Assembly (NCBI GenBank): GCA_020809705.1
Contig: CP085832.1
Location: forward strand, 1,860,001-1,924,000
Length of the DNA: 64,000 nt
Direction of reading: 5' to 3'
Source: Calonectria ilicicola
Lineage: Eukaryota; Ascomycota; Sordariomycetes; Hypocreales; Nectriaceae
Shown here: piece by piece, positions 19,675 through 32,009 of the stretch
How the letters are laid out: every line of letters begins with the position of its first letter
Numbering within the stretch: position 1 is the stretch's first letter
Translations under genes and position numbers: made by a program
The notes under the pieces: model-generated
Told to the model about the DNA's origin: nothing
Seen by the model: the letters and a program-made list of their open reading frames with translations, nothing else
The model's database searches: none

Positions 19675-22600
19675 AATAGGAGAGGGGGCCGCATGACATA
19701 ACAATGGAATCTAGCCTAATACAGGGCCTATTCTAAGTTGGAGCATTCAAAAGTCGATCTCTCCCATCTGAATACTCCACTGCAGCTGAGACAGGGACGA
19801 GGGAAACGGTGGGAGCGATGACTGGCATGTCATCTGTGCTATTTACGGCTCCCTTGGGACGAGGGAGGTTGGGCACGCGTGGGAAAGATTCTCCAGCAGG
19901 GACAATCGTCGTCATCATGGCCAGAGGAGCAATATAGGAGCCAAATATTGATGTGGACCCCCTGCGGAGGAAGAACCGATAGTTTGGATGGGTAGAATCT
20001 TCCACCGAGAAACATTGAGACTCGGCCCCTCGCTCCGGGGAATACGTAGGCACCTACGCACGTCCGCTAGCAGATTAATACGGCGATGTTTAGAGGCAGC
20101 CAGGCCAGATTCCCACTGTTATCCGGCTTTTCCATGCCCAGCAAAGCATCATCTTCGATAGAGCAGACGATCCCTTGTAGTAGAACCAGGGAACCAAGTC
20201 GCGTGCGCCGGTCAGCACGTCCGAGTGCCCAAAAATAGCCGGGGGCGAGTTGAACAACGTTTGTGTGCGTACCTGACGATCAGGGACGCGGCGCCCAATT
20301 AGGGAAATAACTCCCTCCAAAGACCCAGTGGGTGGCGGGACGGCACAAGATGCCAGGTTCCGGTCCGGTGAACGGTCAACCGCCGGCGAATTTTTGGGTG
20401 TCCATTTTGCAGGGGATGAGTTGCGAGTGTGGAGGCAGGCCAACGTGGCACAAGCCATTGTAATCTCGATTGAATGGGAGGTACCCGCAATGCGAGCCCG
20501 AGGACAGGCGAGCGAGGAGCAGGGGCGATGCGGATGGGGGAAAGCGTGTTTTTCAGCATTGCTCCGTCATGCAAAGGGTGGGATTTCGATATGGAGAGAT
20601 ACATGGTGCTTGGAGTTGTTACAGCGATGGCAAGCCAGGTCCCGTAGCACACAATGTGTCAGGTCTCGGCTTGACATGGGACGATGTGCGCAAATAAGCA
20701 AGCAGCCCTTGAAACGTCGCAGTAGATGACACGGGATGAACATCCAGCCCGAATTTAAAGGTGCATCTGTGAATAATTTTGAGAAGACCGTGAGCAACAT
20801 GGCGAAACAGCCACCCGCAAGCCACCGGTCGCTTTATTTACACCGGCGCCTCGCATCCCCAGGAAAGAGGGGCAGCTATTGAGATTTGACCGATTTGTTC
20901 ATCGAAGCTTATTGTTTTCCCATCGCTAGACCACATTGTGGTACATGTACCGGTCCTCTGCTCGGTAGATGGAGATGGTGTTCGTGTGTAGGGTAACTTG
21001 ATGCGGATTGTCATCCCAGCAAAGCGACAATTTTGAGTCACCAACGCTGAGCCAGGACACCATGAATAATAATCACTTGGCAAGAACGATTAGGTGGGCC
21101 GATGAGTGAACCAAACAAAACAAGGTGAGGCGATCACGAATGATGTATGTCAGCATCCTTTCTTGGTACCTGCATATTGGGCAGCACATATGTCGATGAT
21201 CGAAGGGTAAGAAAACCCAAAAACAAAGCAAGCTCCGTGCTTACACAGCCCCAAAAGCTGGTGCCATTGGATCGTTGATGTGTTGACTACCGCGCCCATC
21301 CATGCACTATTATTCGTCGACATATAGCTCAGAGCTGTGCTGTGACGGTGACGGACTCGGATTTCACGGAGAAATGCCATCCCAGCAATACGAAGCGCGA
21401 CCAACGGAAACATTCACCAATGAGAAAAAGCAAAACCACGCACTGCCATGTGCGCCTGCATTAGGGAACGCATTGTTCTTCGTGTCCGAGACGCTGGCGG
21501 AAATTTGGAAATGTGATTTTTTTTTCGGGCATTGGTTCTGTCGTAGGCTATTGACCCGTCTGGCCAGTCAGCAATGCAGGCACGGACGGAGTCCCAACAC
21601 AGGTTTGAGATCCTACACGAGCACCGCCCCTGGTTCATAGCATAAGTCAAGTAAGCATACGACGCGGACAGCGACAGCCCAGCACGGGAGAGTCGGCAGC
21701 ACAGGCCGTGACCTGACGGTGGTTGGTTCAGCGGCAGCATCTGCACCGCGACGGAAAGCACATACGCTGCTTACAGGGGCTCCATCCAGCCATGGGCCAC
21801 GACGCTGCGTCAGGCCACAGTGAAGCAGCAGGCGTGGTCCCTGGACGCCATGTGAAGGTAGGTAGGGGAGAGGGCGCTGAATTCATGCCCCGCCACCTCG
21901 CTGTCTTTACTGCATATAGAGACTCGGGGTCCTGGGGAATGCGCAGAAGGACCTGCTGAGACTTGCGCTGGAAAGGGTGGCATTGGTATGAAACCTCGCA
22001 TATCGTGCTCCCTTGCTTGGGCCAAGATTCGAGAACAGTCTAGGATCGCTTCAAGCGAAGAAGTAAACAGTCGCCAGTGCCAAATCAAAACAAGAGTCCT
22101 AGCGTACAGCAGGCGATGAATTGCCGTTTCCTTCCGGGACGGTGCTTTGACCATCGACTAAGCCCTGACTGACCTTCATGATAATTGATCGCTTACGAGT
22201 CTATTTGGGTATTTTGGCTTTGCATCCGCATCCGCCTCATTCACACAATACCTAATTGAACAATCCCATGCATGTCCAGAGTCTGTAAACTCGGGTTCGT
22301 CAGCAACAAACTTGGCGTGCAGCACTTCGTATCAAGGAGACGGCGCCCCACAAATGTCATCCGAGCACGACAAATGGAGGCCGGACAGAGGGCACTAATG
22401 TAGGTACAGGCACCACCTGGAACCTTTCGTTCCTGCCACAATCATGTACCTTTCTTACACAGGGCTTTCAGCTGTGTTTGGGCCTGGCCAATAACCTTAT
22501 CGTCGATGTCGAATTTTTATGCAAAAAAAACAAGAGGAAAACGCCAGGGTACCATTGCTTACACACGTCGTAAACAAGCATTCGCACCCAGCCCGGAAAC

Positions 22601-25600
22601 CGCGGAATACACGCACATGAAGCCCAAGAAAACATGATGCCCGCAGACAGTTTACTCGGTTGAATCGGCCCCCAATAATCAACCGGTTTCGCATTGGTCG
22701 GGGCTGTGGCCGAGAACGTGCGAGTCCGTTTGTGTACGTGACGGGGCAATGCTGTCAATGTGCGACACACGGCTAGTATAGCTTGCTTGCAATGGAGACG
22801 GGCACATCATCTGCTTTCCCCTTTAAGCTGTTTCAACTCTGACGCCGTTGGCGTCCTCTGGACCAGCTCGACAGGGTTTCTGCATCGAAATCGCCGACGA
22901 TAACGTGGAACTAAGTGAAGTGTGTGTGTCTGTGCTGGAGCTCTCGACCTCTTTAGAGCGAAAAGTGTACTCAGAGTGCGAGAATTCGCACAATCGGCCA
23001 CCATTTGGCGGCATTTTGCGGCGCTGCGCTCAGAGTTCCGACGGGTGTCGGAGACCAACATACAGCGCCTCGGCGTCAATCAGCAGGGGTGGCAAGGAGT
23101 ATTTCGAACTGGAGGAAAAACAAGACCAGCATCATAGCTTCAGGGATGCATTCAATTCGGAGACAAGTGTTTACCATCATCTGGGGTGGTCGTTGCTTAA
23201 CAAAGCAGCTCCCAGAATGGTTGGAGCGGAGGCGAAATGACAGACCACACCAGTCGCAGTCACCACCAATAATACCACCATGACCGTACTGTCGGTGGCG
23301 ATTGCGATCCCTTTTTGGGCGTCATGTCGTCCCTCCCTTCTGGGGTTGCCTGTCTAAGCATCTAATCTTGGAATCCTTCGTCCCATCCATGTATCATTAT
23401 GGCACTGGGGCCGGAGCCCTTGATTTCTAGGCTTCGTACCTTTTGGGAATTGATTGGTTACGTGCATCGACCTTCTTGCCTGTCTTGGCCTTAGACCCTG
23501 CAGATACCGGAAAACATACTTTAACCGTGGATCAAAGGGTGTGATGATCGGATGTCGTACGCGCTTCGTTTTTGCATCAAACAAGGCAGCGCATCGAAAG
23601 GGAAAAAACGGCTCTGTCACTGAGCATTAGCGCTCCCATGATGCACCAGGCCTGCGGACAGACATTCGGTGTTTGAATAATAATACGAAAGTACCCAACA
23701 GCGCAGGCTCATAACGGAGTCCCTGATCCGGCGTCAGGCCTCTTGATTGGCCTTGGGGCCGGCCGTTCTTTGGCGTTGCAAGGGGTGGAAACATCATACC
23801 AAAAAGGGGACGGCGCCACGCCCGGTATTGCACAAAAAAAGCGGACAACTTCATACCGGTTTTATGAAATCAGGATCTTCATAACCATCCTGGCTTTCGC
23901 AACCCTATCTCTGTGCATTGACAGGCAAAGGGCGCCCCATGCATAGCACGAGATGGAGCAATTCATCATTCATGCAACCCTCTAAAACATAGTGCTATGG
24001 AGGAACAATTAATATGACGTGCACTAGGCTTATTCACGTTTCCTCGAGGCGAATTTCTCCATCATTTGGAGATTCATGCTGGTACGCGATGGTCCAGTCT
24101 TTCAATGGCCAGTCGCGTTAATTAGGAGGAGGCAGCCCGTTGCCATGACGGACCCCTTGTGATGTCTTGAGATTGCTCTCAGGACACTGAGAGGTTTGGG
24201 CTGGGCGTGTTGAATTGGTCATGTCTCACGGGCTGGACCTGCTGCCCATTTTGGTGGTTCCCGCTATCGCAAACAAGGGCGATGATCTGCGAGGACCGAC
24301 TCGCAGGGCGCAACCATGGTTGATGAGGTGTGCGACCAGTGGCATAGCTCCTGGAGTAGTAAGGGGATGGCGCATCGTGCAACTCGCGTGGGTACGTACA
24401 ATATCCCGAGACCCTCTTCAATGCTCCGTCGCTTTTTGGAACAGTGAAGCGCACAAGGCAGAAGGGTACGCGGGAAGAAGATGGTTACTGAAAGCCGAAT
24501 GTTTGGATGATGCATTGCCATTCCCCATGGGCATACTGTTAGAAGAATGCTGGGCCGATTCTGAAGCAGCTTCTGGCGGTCCATGCTGCGCTCGTCTCGA
24601 CTTATCCCGCAAACCAACCTTAGACGGCACCAACGGCCGGTTGAATGAAGGCTGTTGGATTAACCTAAGACGGCAGCGTGCCTGACGTGGCCGCGTGTCC
24701 CAATGGGACGCCCCCATTCCAGAGCTCGCCAGTGGACATGGACTGAGGTGGCTTGCAGCGGCTTCAGCGCCTTGAGCGGCATCCCAGCGGGCTTGCCAGG
24801 GGGTGGCGGGGGTGGAGGGTGGTAAAGTTTGGACAAGAGGGATTGGGCTTCTGATTGGGGATCTCAGCTGTCAAGTGTGACTCTAATGGGCTATGCTGCC
24901 ATGAATGATCGAGCGAGCAATGGGGGAGATGGGGGCGCGGGCCAAGCGAGACGCCGGGTCAATGACCCATGAGAGAGATATTTGCAGTCAATCAAAGAAT
25001 TTGGGGACGCCATGCTTGGGTGATTGATTGGGTTGCTGTCCTCCACCTCCATCTCCATCACATTGTATCCCCATTTCTCGCTGTTGCATCCCCGGACAGA
25101 GGCTCGGCGCCTTTACTCGAGTCACTCACGAAATGACACGGCGGCCGGCCGTTTGCCACGGCTCAATCTCGCCATGGGATGGATGTTCCGCACCGGACGC
25201 CCTCGCGGCATTGCAGAGAGCGAAGCACAATGTAGAATGTAGCCTGTATATGAGAGCGTCGCGTGCGGTGTCGTGGATGCGTCTGCTGGTTGCGTGTCGG
25301 CTTGTACCCGTACTCCGTATGTACATATGCGTGCCATGGTTCTGCGACCCAGCTAGCTGCTGTGGTGTGTGTGGCCGGGTGCAGTGCAGAGAGAGACGAC
25401 GACGATATGAGCGACATTTTGTGCAAGCGCCCGCTACGCACTTGTGAATCATGTTTTATGCTGTGCCGCTCGCGACGGGCTGTCCCAGGCAATATCCACC
25501 CCCAGACGCCCCAAGAGGAAAGAAAAGCCAGACAACTCGACCAGACTCGTCGAGCCAAGTGGACTTGGCTGGTGGAGAATCGTGTGCTGTGCCATTGTGC

Positions 25601-26599
25601 AAGTCGCTCGCCGTGACCTGTGCCCCTGCAATGCCTCCCCTCCAATATGTACGTACTCCGAGCTTGCGGGCAAGGCACCGAGACTTGTACCGCCCCCCCG
25701 TCCCAGTCGACGTGGTTCCTGGCTCGGGTGGTAGCTTCGTAGGGGAGTTGGAGGGCTGCCCGCTCCACTGACTGGCTGGGGCCCGGCGGCCCACTGGGCG
25801 CTCTCATTCCCTAAACCCTGGCACCCAAGACGTGCAAAAGTAACGCCAGCCAGGGCCCTCGGCGCGCCCAGGTACCGCACCGGCCTCCCAACGGTACAGA
25901 GGTACAAGCGACGGCCAGGTACCCTTACGCTCGCTTTCGATGCCCAGGCTCGCTCAGTCCATCTCCTTCCCTTTCCCTCCCTCGCTCCCCCTACCTGGTC
26001 CAACTCTCTTCCGCTCGCTCCTCTTCGTCCATTCTCGTCGTCTCCCCTTTCAACAAAACAAGCCGCTCCCTCCGACACTCGTTCGTTCCAGTCCCTCCTT
26101 CAACCTCCCCACTTGTTGCGTTGTGTTCTTCACCTTACCAGCGTATGTGGTGACCAATGCCTCCTTTCCCTCGTTAAGCCCTTTTTCGTCGTCTCGTCAC
26201 AAGGGCGCGCTTTTGTCGAGCCTGTCTTCCTTCTTTGTTCGACCGCTTCTGGTTCCACGACTCGAAACGATTCCCGAACCCTCCGACCGATCGAGTAGGT
26301 CCTCCTTCTTTCGACCTCACCGTTCGTAATTATCCCTTTGTCGACCATCAACGGAAGACTACCGACGACAATACCGCCCGTTTGACTCCTCGACGGAGTA
26401 GTTTCTGTCCCGGCTTTCCTTTCAACCTCGATTCACTGCTTCAGGTCAACAATCTGGCGTGATTCCCTTCGCCCCTTGGATCACACCAGCCTGCCAAATC
26501 GAGTTGGACCCTATTCGATAATCTTTCGACTTGTTTTTTCTGCTATACCTTTGTCACCTTCGCTATCGTTTTTGTACTTCCTTTCTATATCCCACAACC
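19675..26599. other. Large G+C-rich gene-free region upstream of the WSC sensor gene
   Basis: About 6.9 kb in which I can support no gene. G+C-rich DNA gives many overlapping frames of 60-215 codons on both strands (for example minus 25163-25807 and minus 25449-26078), which contradict one another and lack motifs. From about 25935 to 26590 the plus strand is strongly pyrimidine-rich (runs of CTCC, TTCC and TCGT), the usual look of a long leader and promoter of a highly expressed filamentous-fungal gene. No repeat, tRNA or transposon was recognised. Confidence 0.5.
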
Positions 26600-27513
26600 A
26601 TGAAGACAACAACCTTCCTGTCGGTGGCTTTCGTCGCCGCATCCCAGATCCTCGGAGTCTACGCAGCCTCCTCGACAACTGCCAGCGCGCCTACTCAGAG
26701 TCCCTCGACAGTGCCCATCGAAAACCAACTCACCTCCCATGGTTGCTACAAGTCTGGCGGTAATCTGACCGTTGCCAAGGGCGTCAGCTTCGTGTCGTCC
26801 GGTAGTTGCTATAATCACTGCAAAGAAAAGGAGTACAATGTTATGGGACTTTACACCACCAACTGCTACTGTGGTAATGTCTACCCTCCTGACGACGATC
26901 TTGTGAGCGACAGCAAATGCAGCTACGGCTGCCCTGGATACGACAAGGAGGCTTGTGGTGGTCTCGGTGGCTACTATTCTATCTTCAACACTGGTCTCCA
27001 AGTCGATGTGGATTCGATGCCAGCTGAATCCACTTCATCATCAAGCTCTGCCGCCAGTTCATCTACCTCTACATCTGCATCTTCTTCCACCGCCGACAGC
27101 GTTGCATCGACGACTGCAGCTTCTACCGACACGTCGGAGAAGAAGGGAGGAACCAATACCGCCGCTATAGCTGCGGGTTCCGTTGTGGGCGTTGTGGCCC
27201 TTGCCGGCATCGTCGGTGCTGCCGTCTTCTTCGTCCGTCGTCGACGAAATGCTGAGATTGAGGAGGAGCATCGCCGCAACGCTGCCGTCAATGCCTTCAT
27301 CAACGGCTCCAAGCCTCCCGGCAGCAGCGGCAGCATTTCCATGACCGACTCTCGCCTGGACCCCGTCATGGCTCACCGCCGACTGAGCGATGGCAGCATC
27401 GCCGATAACCAAGATTACTCTAGAAGAATCCTCAGGGTATGTGATGAAATGATGAATGTTATTCTTTTCGTGAACAGGTTGCTAACATCAATCTCCAGGT
27501 CACCAACGCATGA
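26600..27513 (+). CDS. WSC-domain cell-wall stress sensor-like membrane protein
   Basis: A 283-residue type I plasma-membrane protein. Exon 1 is 26600-27436, a 62-bp intron follows (27437-27498), and exon 2 (27499-27513) encodes only VTNA and the stop. Layout: signal peptide (about residues 1-22), a WSC domain at about 46-133 with eight cysteines (C49, C70, C74, C89, C91, C107, C111, C119) that binds wall glycan in known relatives, a Ser/Thr-rich stalk (140-180) expected to be O-mannosylated, one membrane helix (about 188-212) ending in FVRRRR, and a cytoplasmic tail. This is the plan of yeast Wsc1-type sensors that feed Rho1 and the cell-wall-integrity kinase pathway. The start at 26600 (CACAACCATGA) directly precedes the signal peptide. 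Confidence 0.9.
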
Positions 27514-28809
27514 GCACTCCCGCAATCTATTTGCCTTAAAAACAAACCTTCATACTCCTATTTTCGGCATTTACGGCGTTTTCGGGATGACAGCTCATGT
27601 CTGTTGGTCGATCGATTCTCACCGACGACGACCTGGCGGCGTTCGACTCTTTTTTTGGGCGTAGGGTTAGACTTTTTCTTTGCGTATTGCGGAATAACGA
27701 CTGGATTTAAGAAAGCACTCCACAAATCGCGCGACTACCCCTACGCCGTCCACTCCTTTACTTGTCACATTTCAACCAACAACCCTTGATTCTAGCGACT
27801 GGAGAAGATGAGAGCGACACCGCGATTGTGGCTTGACTGCCTTGCACCTCTCGGCATTCTGATGCAACCGATGCCGCAAGAGCCAAGCATCATCTCAACG
27901 ATGTGACACTGTTTGTGTGTAACTGGCATGTCTTGTTTTTAACGACTTGGAGTCCTAGGTCTCCTGTGTATAAAGTTCCTTCCGCCCTATAGGCGGATGG
28001 AAGGATATTAAAGAAGGGGGCAATTTAGGCCCTCTTGGGATATGGGCATGGTGCAAAATGAGCGAGCCTCACATAGACGGAGGATAGCCAGCCCATTAGT
28101 AGCGGAGTTGACGAGGATGGGCTGGCTGGACTGGAGCGTGGGATATCCTATGGTCGCTTTATTTACTCTTTTTTTACTTTTGACTCCTATTTCTTCTTTC
28201 GGATTATGGTCACCAATTGGGTGGGCGGTGTCGATTGTATGTAGGGATTGCGTATAGTAATCGATATACCCGGCACTTGAAATTAGAGTCTTTGGTTCCT
28301 TGTGTAGTAATACCCATAGTTCTGTCTGAGCTGGCTCAGAAAGAAACTCTTGGTGCTAATTCGACTTCGTGTGTACATGTATGAACATTTCTTGGACCAA
28401 TGCTCAACAAAATTTTAGGTAGCAAAATAAGACTGAATTGCTGCAAGGATCGCTATCAAACAAGTACTTAAAATAAAATAAACTATCTATCGTGAAGATC
28501 TCGTTTGATAAAGTACCAACCTGGTCGATGCCTTGTTGACTTGGCGTGGTAGAGTGCCTTGATGCTTGCTGGTTAGTTCAATCACGTGACCAGATCGTGA
28601 AGTCGCGGAGCTTGTCGCGTCTTTGAAAAGTTCCCAGGCCAACCAACACTAAAGACAAGCGACAACAAGACGGCGAGCCAGCTCTCATCAGCATCGACCG
28701 GCTTGCACCATTTGTATTTTCACGATACCATCATTCGCGTTGTTCTATTCTTGTGACACAGTCCTTCGAGAGCCGCGCTGCGCAGGGCTGCCCGCCCGCG
28801 CCAGAAATC
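27514..28809. other. Intergenic region between WSC sensor and NUP37
   Basis: 3' region of the WSC gene followed by the NUP37 promoter. No gene seen. It contains a TCACGTGAC element at 28582-28590. Confidence 0.6.
28583..28590 (+). promoter_or_regulatory. CACGTGAC element upstream of NUP37
   Basis: An E-box-type CACGTG core with AC on its 3' side, 220 bp before the NUP37 start. The same eight bases occur upstream of DHH1. bHLH factors such as Cbf1 bind this core in fungi. Role inferred only. Confidence 0.35.
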
Positions 28810-31020
28810 ATGACCATGAGCTCTCTTACAGCTCCACGAATCCGGCGCACTGCGCAAAACACGCAGTTTACGTATGGAACCCTGCTTGTGTCTGTTCGAA
28901 CCTGGAGCTTACATACTGATTGCCACAGATATAACCTCTCGCGGCGTATAAATGACGTTCAAACATACCCTGTTCAGTCACCCCAGGGCGCGACCATCCT
29001 AATATACGGCCACGAAAACGGCGTCACACTGGTTTGGCGTGGCGGGAAGCGGTTCAAACCTGTCAAGAAGGCCCCTACGAAGGAGAAGCAAAATGGGTCT
29101 GCTGAGGTGGATGGTTCAGTCATGATTATTGACTCGGATGAAGAAGATGAACCTGCCAGCAAAGCCAAGGCTTCTGCCCCCAAATTTGAGGACAACCCTC
29201 AATTTGAGGATGAAATCGAGGAGGGGCCATACCCTGAGATTGTCCAGACTCTGGATTTAGCTCTGGGCACAGCAGTGTTGAAGGTGGCAGTAATGCCCAT
29301 GACCCCGACTGTTGCAGAAGACGCCGCTTGGGGAGGAGCCAAGGTCCTGACGGAGAGGATGGTTTTTGCCGTGTCATGTGTCACAAACGATGTCTATGTC
29401 ATTACCCTCCCATTGACACCTCCTTCTCCAGAGAGCAAGGCCCGACCGGAGCTAAAGACTGATCTTTTGGCCGGCACAGCTGGATCTGGTGCCTGGGGTG
29501 AGTCTCTCATCCTTTTAGGTGGTCAGTCTAGACATAGCGAGGGTATCGCTATCAACTTAATCATGCCCAAGGCTTCAGAGAGACCGGGAACTAAATCTCG
29601 AGCCGTTGTTGCTTCGCACTCTCGCGAGGCTTCTGGCATCCTCCGACTGTGGGAGGTTCCTTTGGAGCCCAAGGACAAGCCCAGCGGTGCCATTGAACCT
29701 TTCCAGACCGAGTACCTACCTAATCCCCTCACCAGCATTTCCTTCAACTCAACACATACAACACAGCTGCTTGCAGTTTCTTCTGTGCAAGGTGTAAGAA
29801 TCTACGATTTTGCACTTCCCTCGCTTCCTCCTGACCCAGAGGCCACTGGTCCATTCCCCGTGCAAGGATCTTGGCTTCTCACTCTTTACCAGCCTTTTGC
29901 CCGGCCCTCAGCGACAAGGAAGCCAATCCTGGACGCTGCGTGGATAGCACATGGTCGAGCCGTGTTTGTTCTACTCGCAGATGGTACATGGGGAATTTGG
30001 GATATCGATGGCGTGAGCCCCGCCTCATCTGGTGCTGCCCTCTCGAACAAGCTCAAACCCGGAGTTCGAGGTGCTGCGCTCACTTCTTTTAGCGTGTCTG
30101 GCTTTGTTGAGGGAACGAGCTCGTTGCGTAGTGTCGCAACACAGAGCAAGGAACCTAGCAATGGGGAATTCGCACCCATGACTCCCCACACTCGACGTCA
30201 GGCCACAGCCTCTCTCAGCTCCGCCATTACTCTTGATCGACTTGCTACTATCAGAGGTGGAGTAAAGGTTACTCCTCTGCCGACTAGTGGCAACGCTGTT
30301 CAGGAGGAGAGTCTTGTGCTCTGGGTAGGTGGACTGGACCACGTGTGTGTTATTCCTGGCATTACACGCTTCTGGGAATCCCAGCTGCGCAAAGGCGCGG
30401 GCTCTGGCATGGATATTTTCAGTAGCGCTCAGCCGGCTAGGATGATCAGACTTTTGGACCTGTCGACTGGTCTCTTGGGTGAGCGCTGCTGTGGTGTTGG
30501 TCTCGCGATTGATCCTTTGAGCCACGAAGTTGGCGTCAGTGTTGACGGAGGCCTCCCAGTGGATGTGCTGATCCTTGGTGAGTCCAGGATCGTCATCGTC
30601 CGGGAAGGTGAGGACGGACCAGGCAAGAAGATCGGCGGTGTTGTTAGCACTCGAAAACGCCGACTCTTCTCCAAGGGGGAGAAGTCGGATGCCATTATCG
30701 TCCATGGCAAGCAGGATAGGGGAGCAAAGATGTCATTCAACCTCAGCACCATCAAGCCGGGCACTTTGCGCCTCAAGCCTTCGGGATACGGCCAAGGAGA
30801 ATCAACTGGGGACGATTCCGCACTGGAAGATAGCATCTTGGCTCCATCTCGACCTCGGGTGGGATTCTCCTTCACGGATACCCTTAGCGCGGCCGCCGAT
30901 GTGGACGACGACTTTACCACCCGTGATGTAGAAGTTGAGATGCTTGATATTATGGAGATTGATAAGAAGCTGGATACAATGCAAAGCAATGGAAGGAGGG
31001 GGCTGTTTGATAAGTCGTGA
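28810..31020 (+). CDS. NUP37: Nucleoporin NUP37-like protein (WD40 propeller)
   Basis: A 717-residue protein of the fungal NUP37 type, a beta-propeller subunit attached to the Y-complex (Nup84/Nup107-160) of the nuclear pore scaffold. A 57-bp intron (28872-28928) joins QFT to YNLSRRINDVQTYPV. Recognisable stretches: TAPRIRRT at the N-terminus, SPQGATILIYGHENGVTLVWRGG, an acidic insert (DSDEEDE), YPEIVQTLDLALGTAVL, VVASHSREASGILRLWEV, LADGTWGIWDIDG and APMTPHTRR. WD-like endings recur through the first two thirds, and the C-terminal third is long and charged as in filamentous-fungal members. A second ATG two codons later (28816) may be the real start. The intron is a multiple of three without a stop, so retention would insert 19 residues. 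Identification is from memory of the fungal family. Confidence 0.72.
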   Translation: MTMSSLTAPRIRRTAQNTQFTYGTLLVSVRTWSLHTDCHRYNLSRRINDVQTYPVQSPQGATILIYGHENGVTLVWRGGKRFKPVKKAPTKEKQNGSAEVDGSVMIIDSDEEDEPASKAKASAPKFEDNPQFEDEIEEGPYPEIVQTLDLALGTAVLKVAVMPMTPTVAEDAAWGGAKVLTERMVFAVSCVTNDVYVITLPLTPPSPESKARPELKTDLLAGTAGSGAWGESLILLGGQSRHSEGIAINLIMPKASERPGTKSRAVVASHSREASGILRLWEVPLEPKDKPSGAIEPFQTEYLPNPLTSISFNSTHTTQLLAVSSVQGVRIYDFALPSLPPDPEATGPFPVQGSWLLTLYQPFARPSATRKPILDAAWIAHGRAVFVLLADGTWGIWDIDGVSPASSGAALSNKLKPGVRGAALTSFSVSGFVEGTSSLRSVATQSKEPSNGEFAPMTPHTRRQATASLSSAITLDRLATIRGGVKVTPLPTSGNAVQEESLVLWVGGLDHVCVIPGITRFWESQLRKGAGSGMDIFSSAQPARMIRLLDLSTGLLGERCCGVGLAIDPLSHEVGVSVDGGLPVDVLILGESRIVIVREGEDGPGKKIGGVVSTRKRRLFSKGEKSDAIIVHGKQDRGAKMSFNLSTIKPGTLRLKPSGYGQGESTGDDSALEDSILAPSRPRVGFSFTDTLSAAADVDDDFTTRDVEVEMLDIMEIDKKLDTMQSNGRRGLFDKS

Positions 31021-32009
31021 GAAACTGACCGAGACAGGACTAGACGAGAAGACGAGAGACGCTGGGGATGAGGTGTACGATACCCAACCATGTGAGGATA
31101 TAGGGCTCCATAAAACGACCAGAGATTTCCCAGCGTGATGTTTACGTTCCTATTATGTGACGATACATTGAGTCTTCTTTTTCCTTGGAGAAGACTTGAT
31201 TTTATGACCCCTTCCGCACGGCAAGGTGGAGCGCAAGGCGAGACCAATCCTTGACAGCTCTGTATTCCGAGCGGTACATTAAACACAAACTCGATGCCAT
31301 CGTCAAACGAGGAGGGTGACTTTTCAAAGTCAGAGGAAGGGAATTGTTTTGGCGAGATACCTCGGCTTTTGCTTCCATGTTCTGTTATCTGCTAGTTGAA
31401 GAATTTTTTTTTAACACTGGCGGGGGACTTGGGGATACTGGGCTGAGGTGGTGGGCATCGAGACATTTTGACTGTAGACTACATTTGCTGTGATGGATAG
31501 AGGCGAGGACCATGTGTGAAGTGCTGGATATCCTTGCTTGATTGCTGCTGGCTTGGCAGACTAAATGGGCTGCGAAAAGGGGCATTGAACTTTGAAAATG
31601 TGTTACAAGAACCTTCCGCTCCGTCTCATATATATTTTATTGCTTCAAGGATGAGATAAAGCCTCTCGTGTAGTTTCTGGTGTTGCTCGTGAAGTGCTCG
31701 CAGTGTTCGCGCTTGATTGGCGCGTTCGCTAGTAGCGGAGGAAACGCGATGTGGGGCCAATTAAGATCCCTGCCGTTTCCCACCGCGATCCAGCGCGTCC
31801 CTCTTCACGCACGCGTCAAGGTAGCCAAGTTTCTTTCCACTTGAACTGGTTGCCAGGTACAATCTTTCATCCTCATCCTTTCAACACCGACAAGATTGAT
31901 TGAAGGCGCACTCTTTTCTACGAGTAAACCCGCAAAAACCTCTTCCTCCTATCCACACTCTCTACCTTGTCCTTATCCTCAAGTCCTCCCAGAGGCGCCA
32001 CCAGCTACC
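31021..32009. other. Intergenic region, NUP37 3' end and FEN1 promoter
   Basis: No gene seen. The last 300 bp are rich in GCGC/CGCG motifs and include a perfect ACGCGT. A pyrimidine-rich leader (about 31870-31990) precedes FEN1. Confidence 0.6.
31811..31816. promoter_or_regulatory. MluI cell-cycle box (ACGCGT) upstream of FEN1
   Basis: A perfect ACGCGT 199 bp before the FEN1 start, with near matches close by (AACGCGAT about 31744, GCGCGTCC about 31792). ACGCGT is the site of MBF-type factors (Mbp1/Swi6), which turn on DNA-replication genes at G1/S, and FEN1 is such a gene. The site is seen; its use is inferred. Confidence 0.5.

Noticed and set aside
25163..26078. Overlapping minus frames of 214 and 209 codons
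   Set aside because: They lie in very G+C-rich DNA where stops are rare, overlap each other and plus frames of equal length, and have biased, motif-free products.
30025..31286. Antisense frames of 226 and 285 codons opposite NUP37
   Set aside because: Shadows of the strong plus-strand coding sequence; Ser/Arg-rich products without features.
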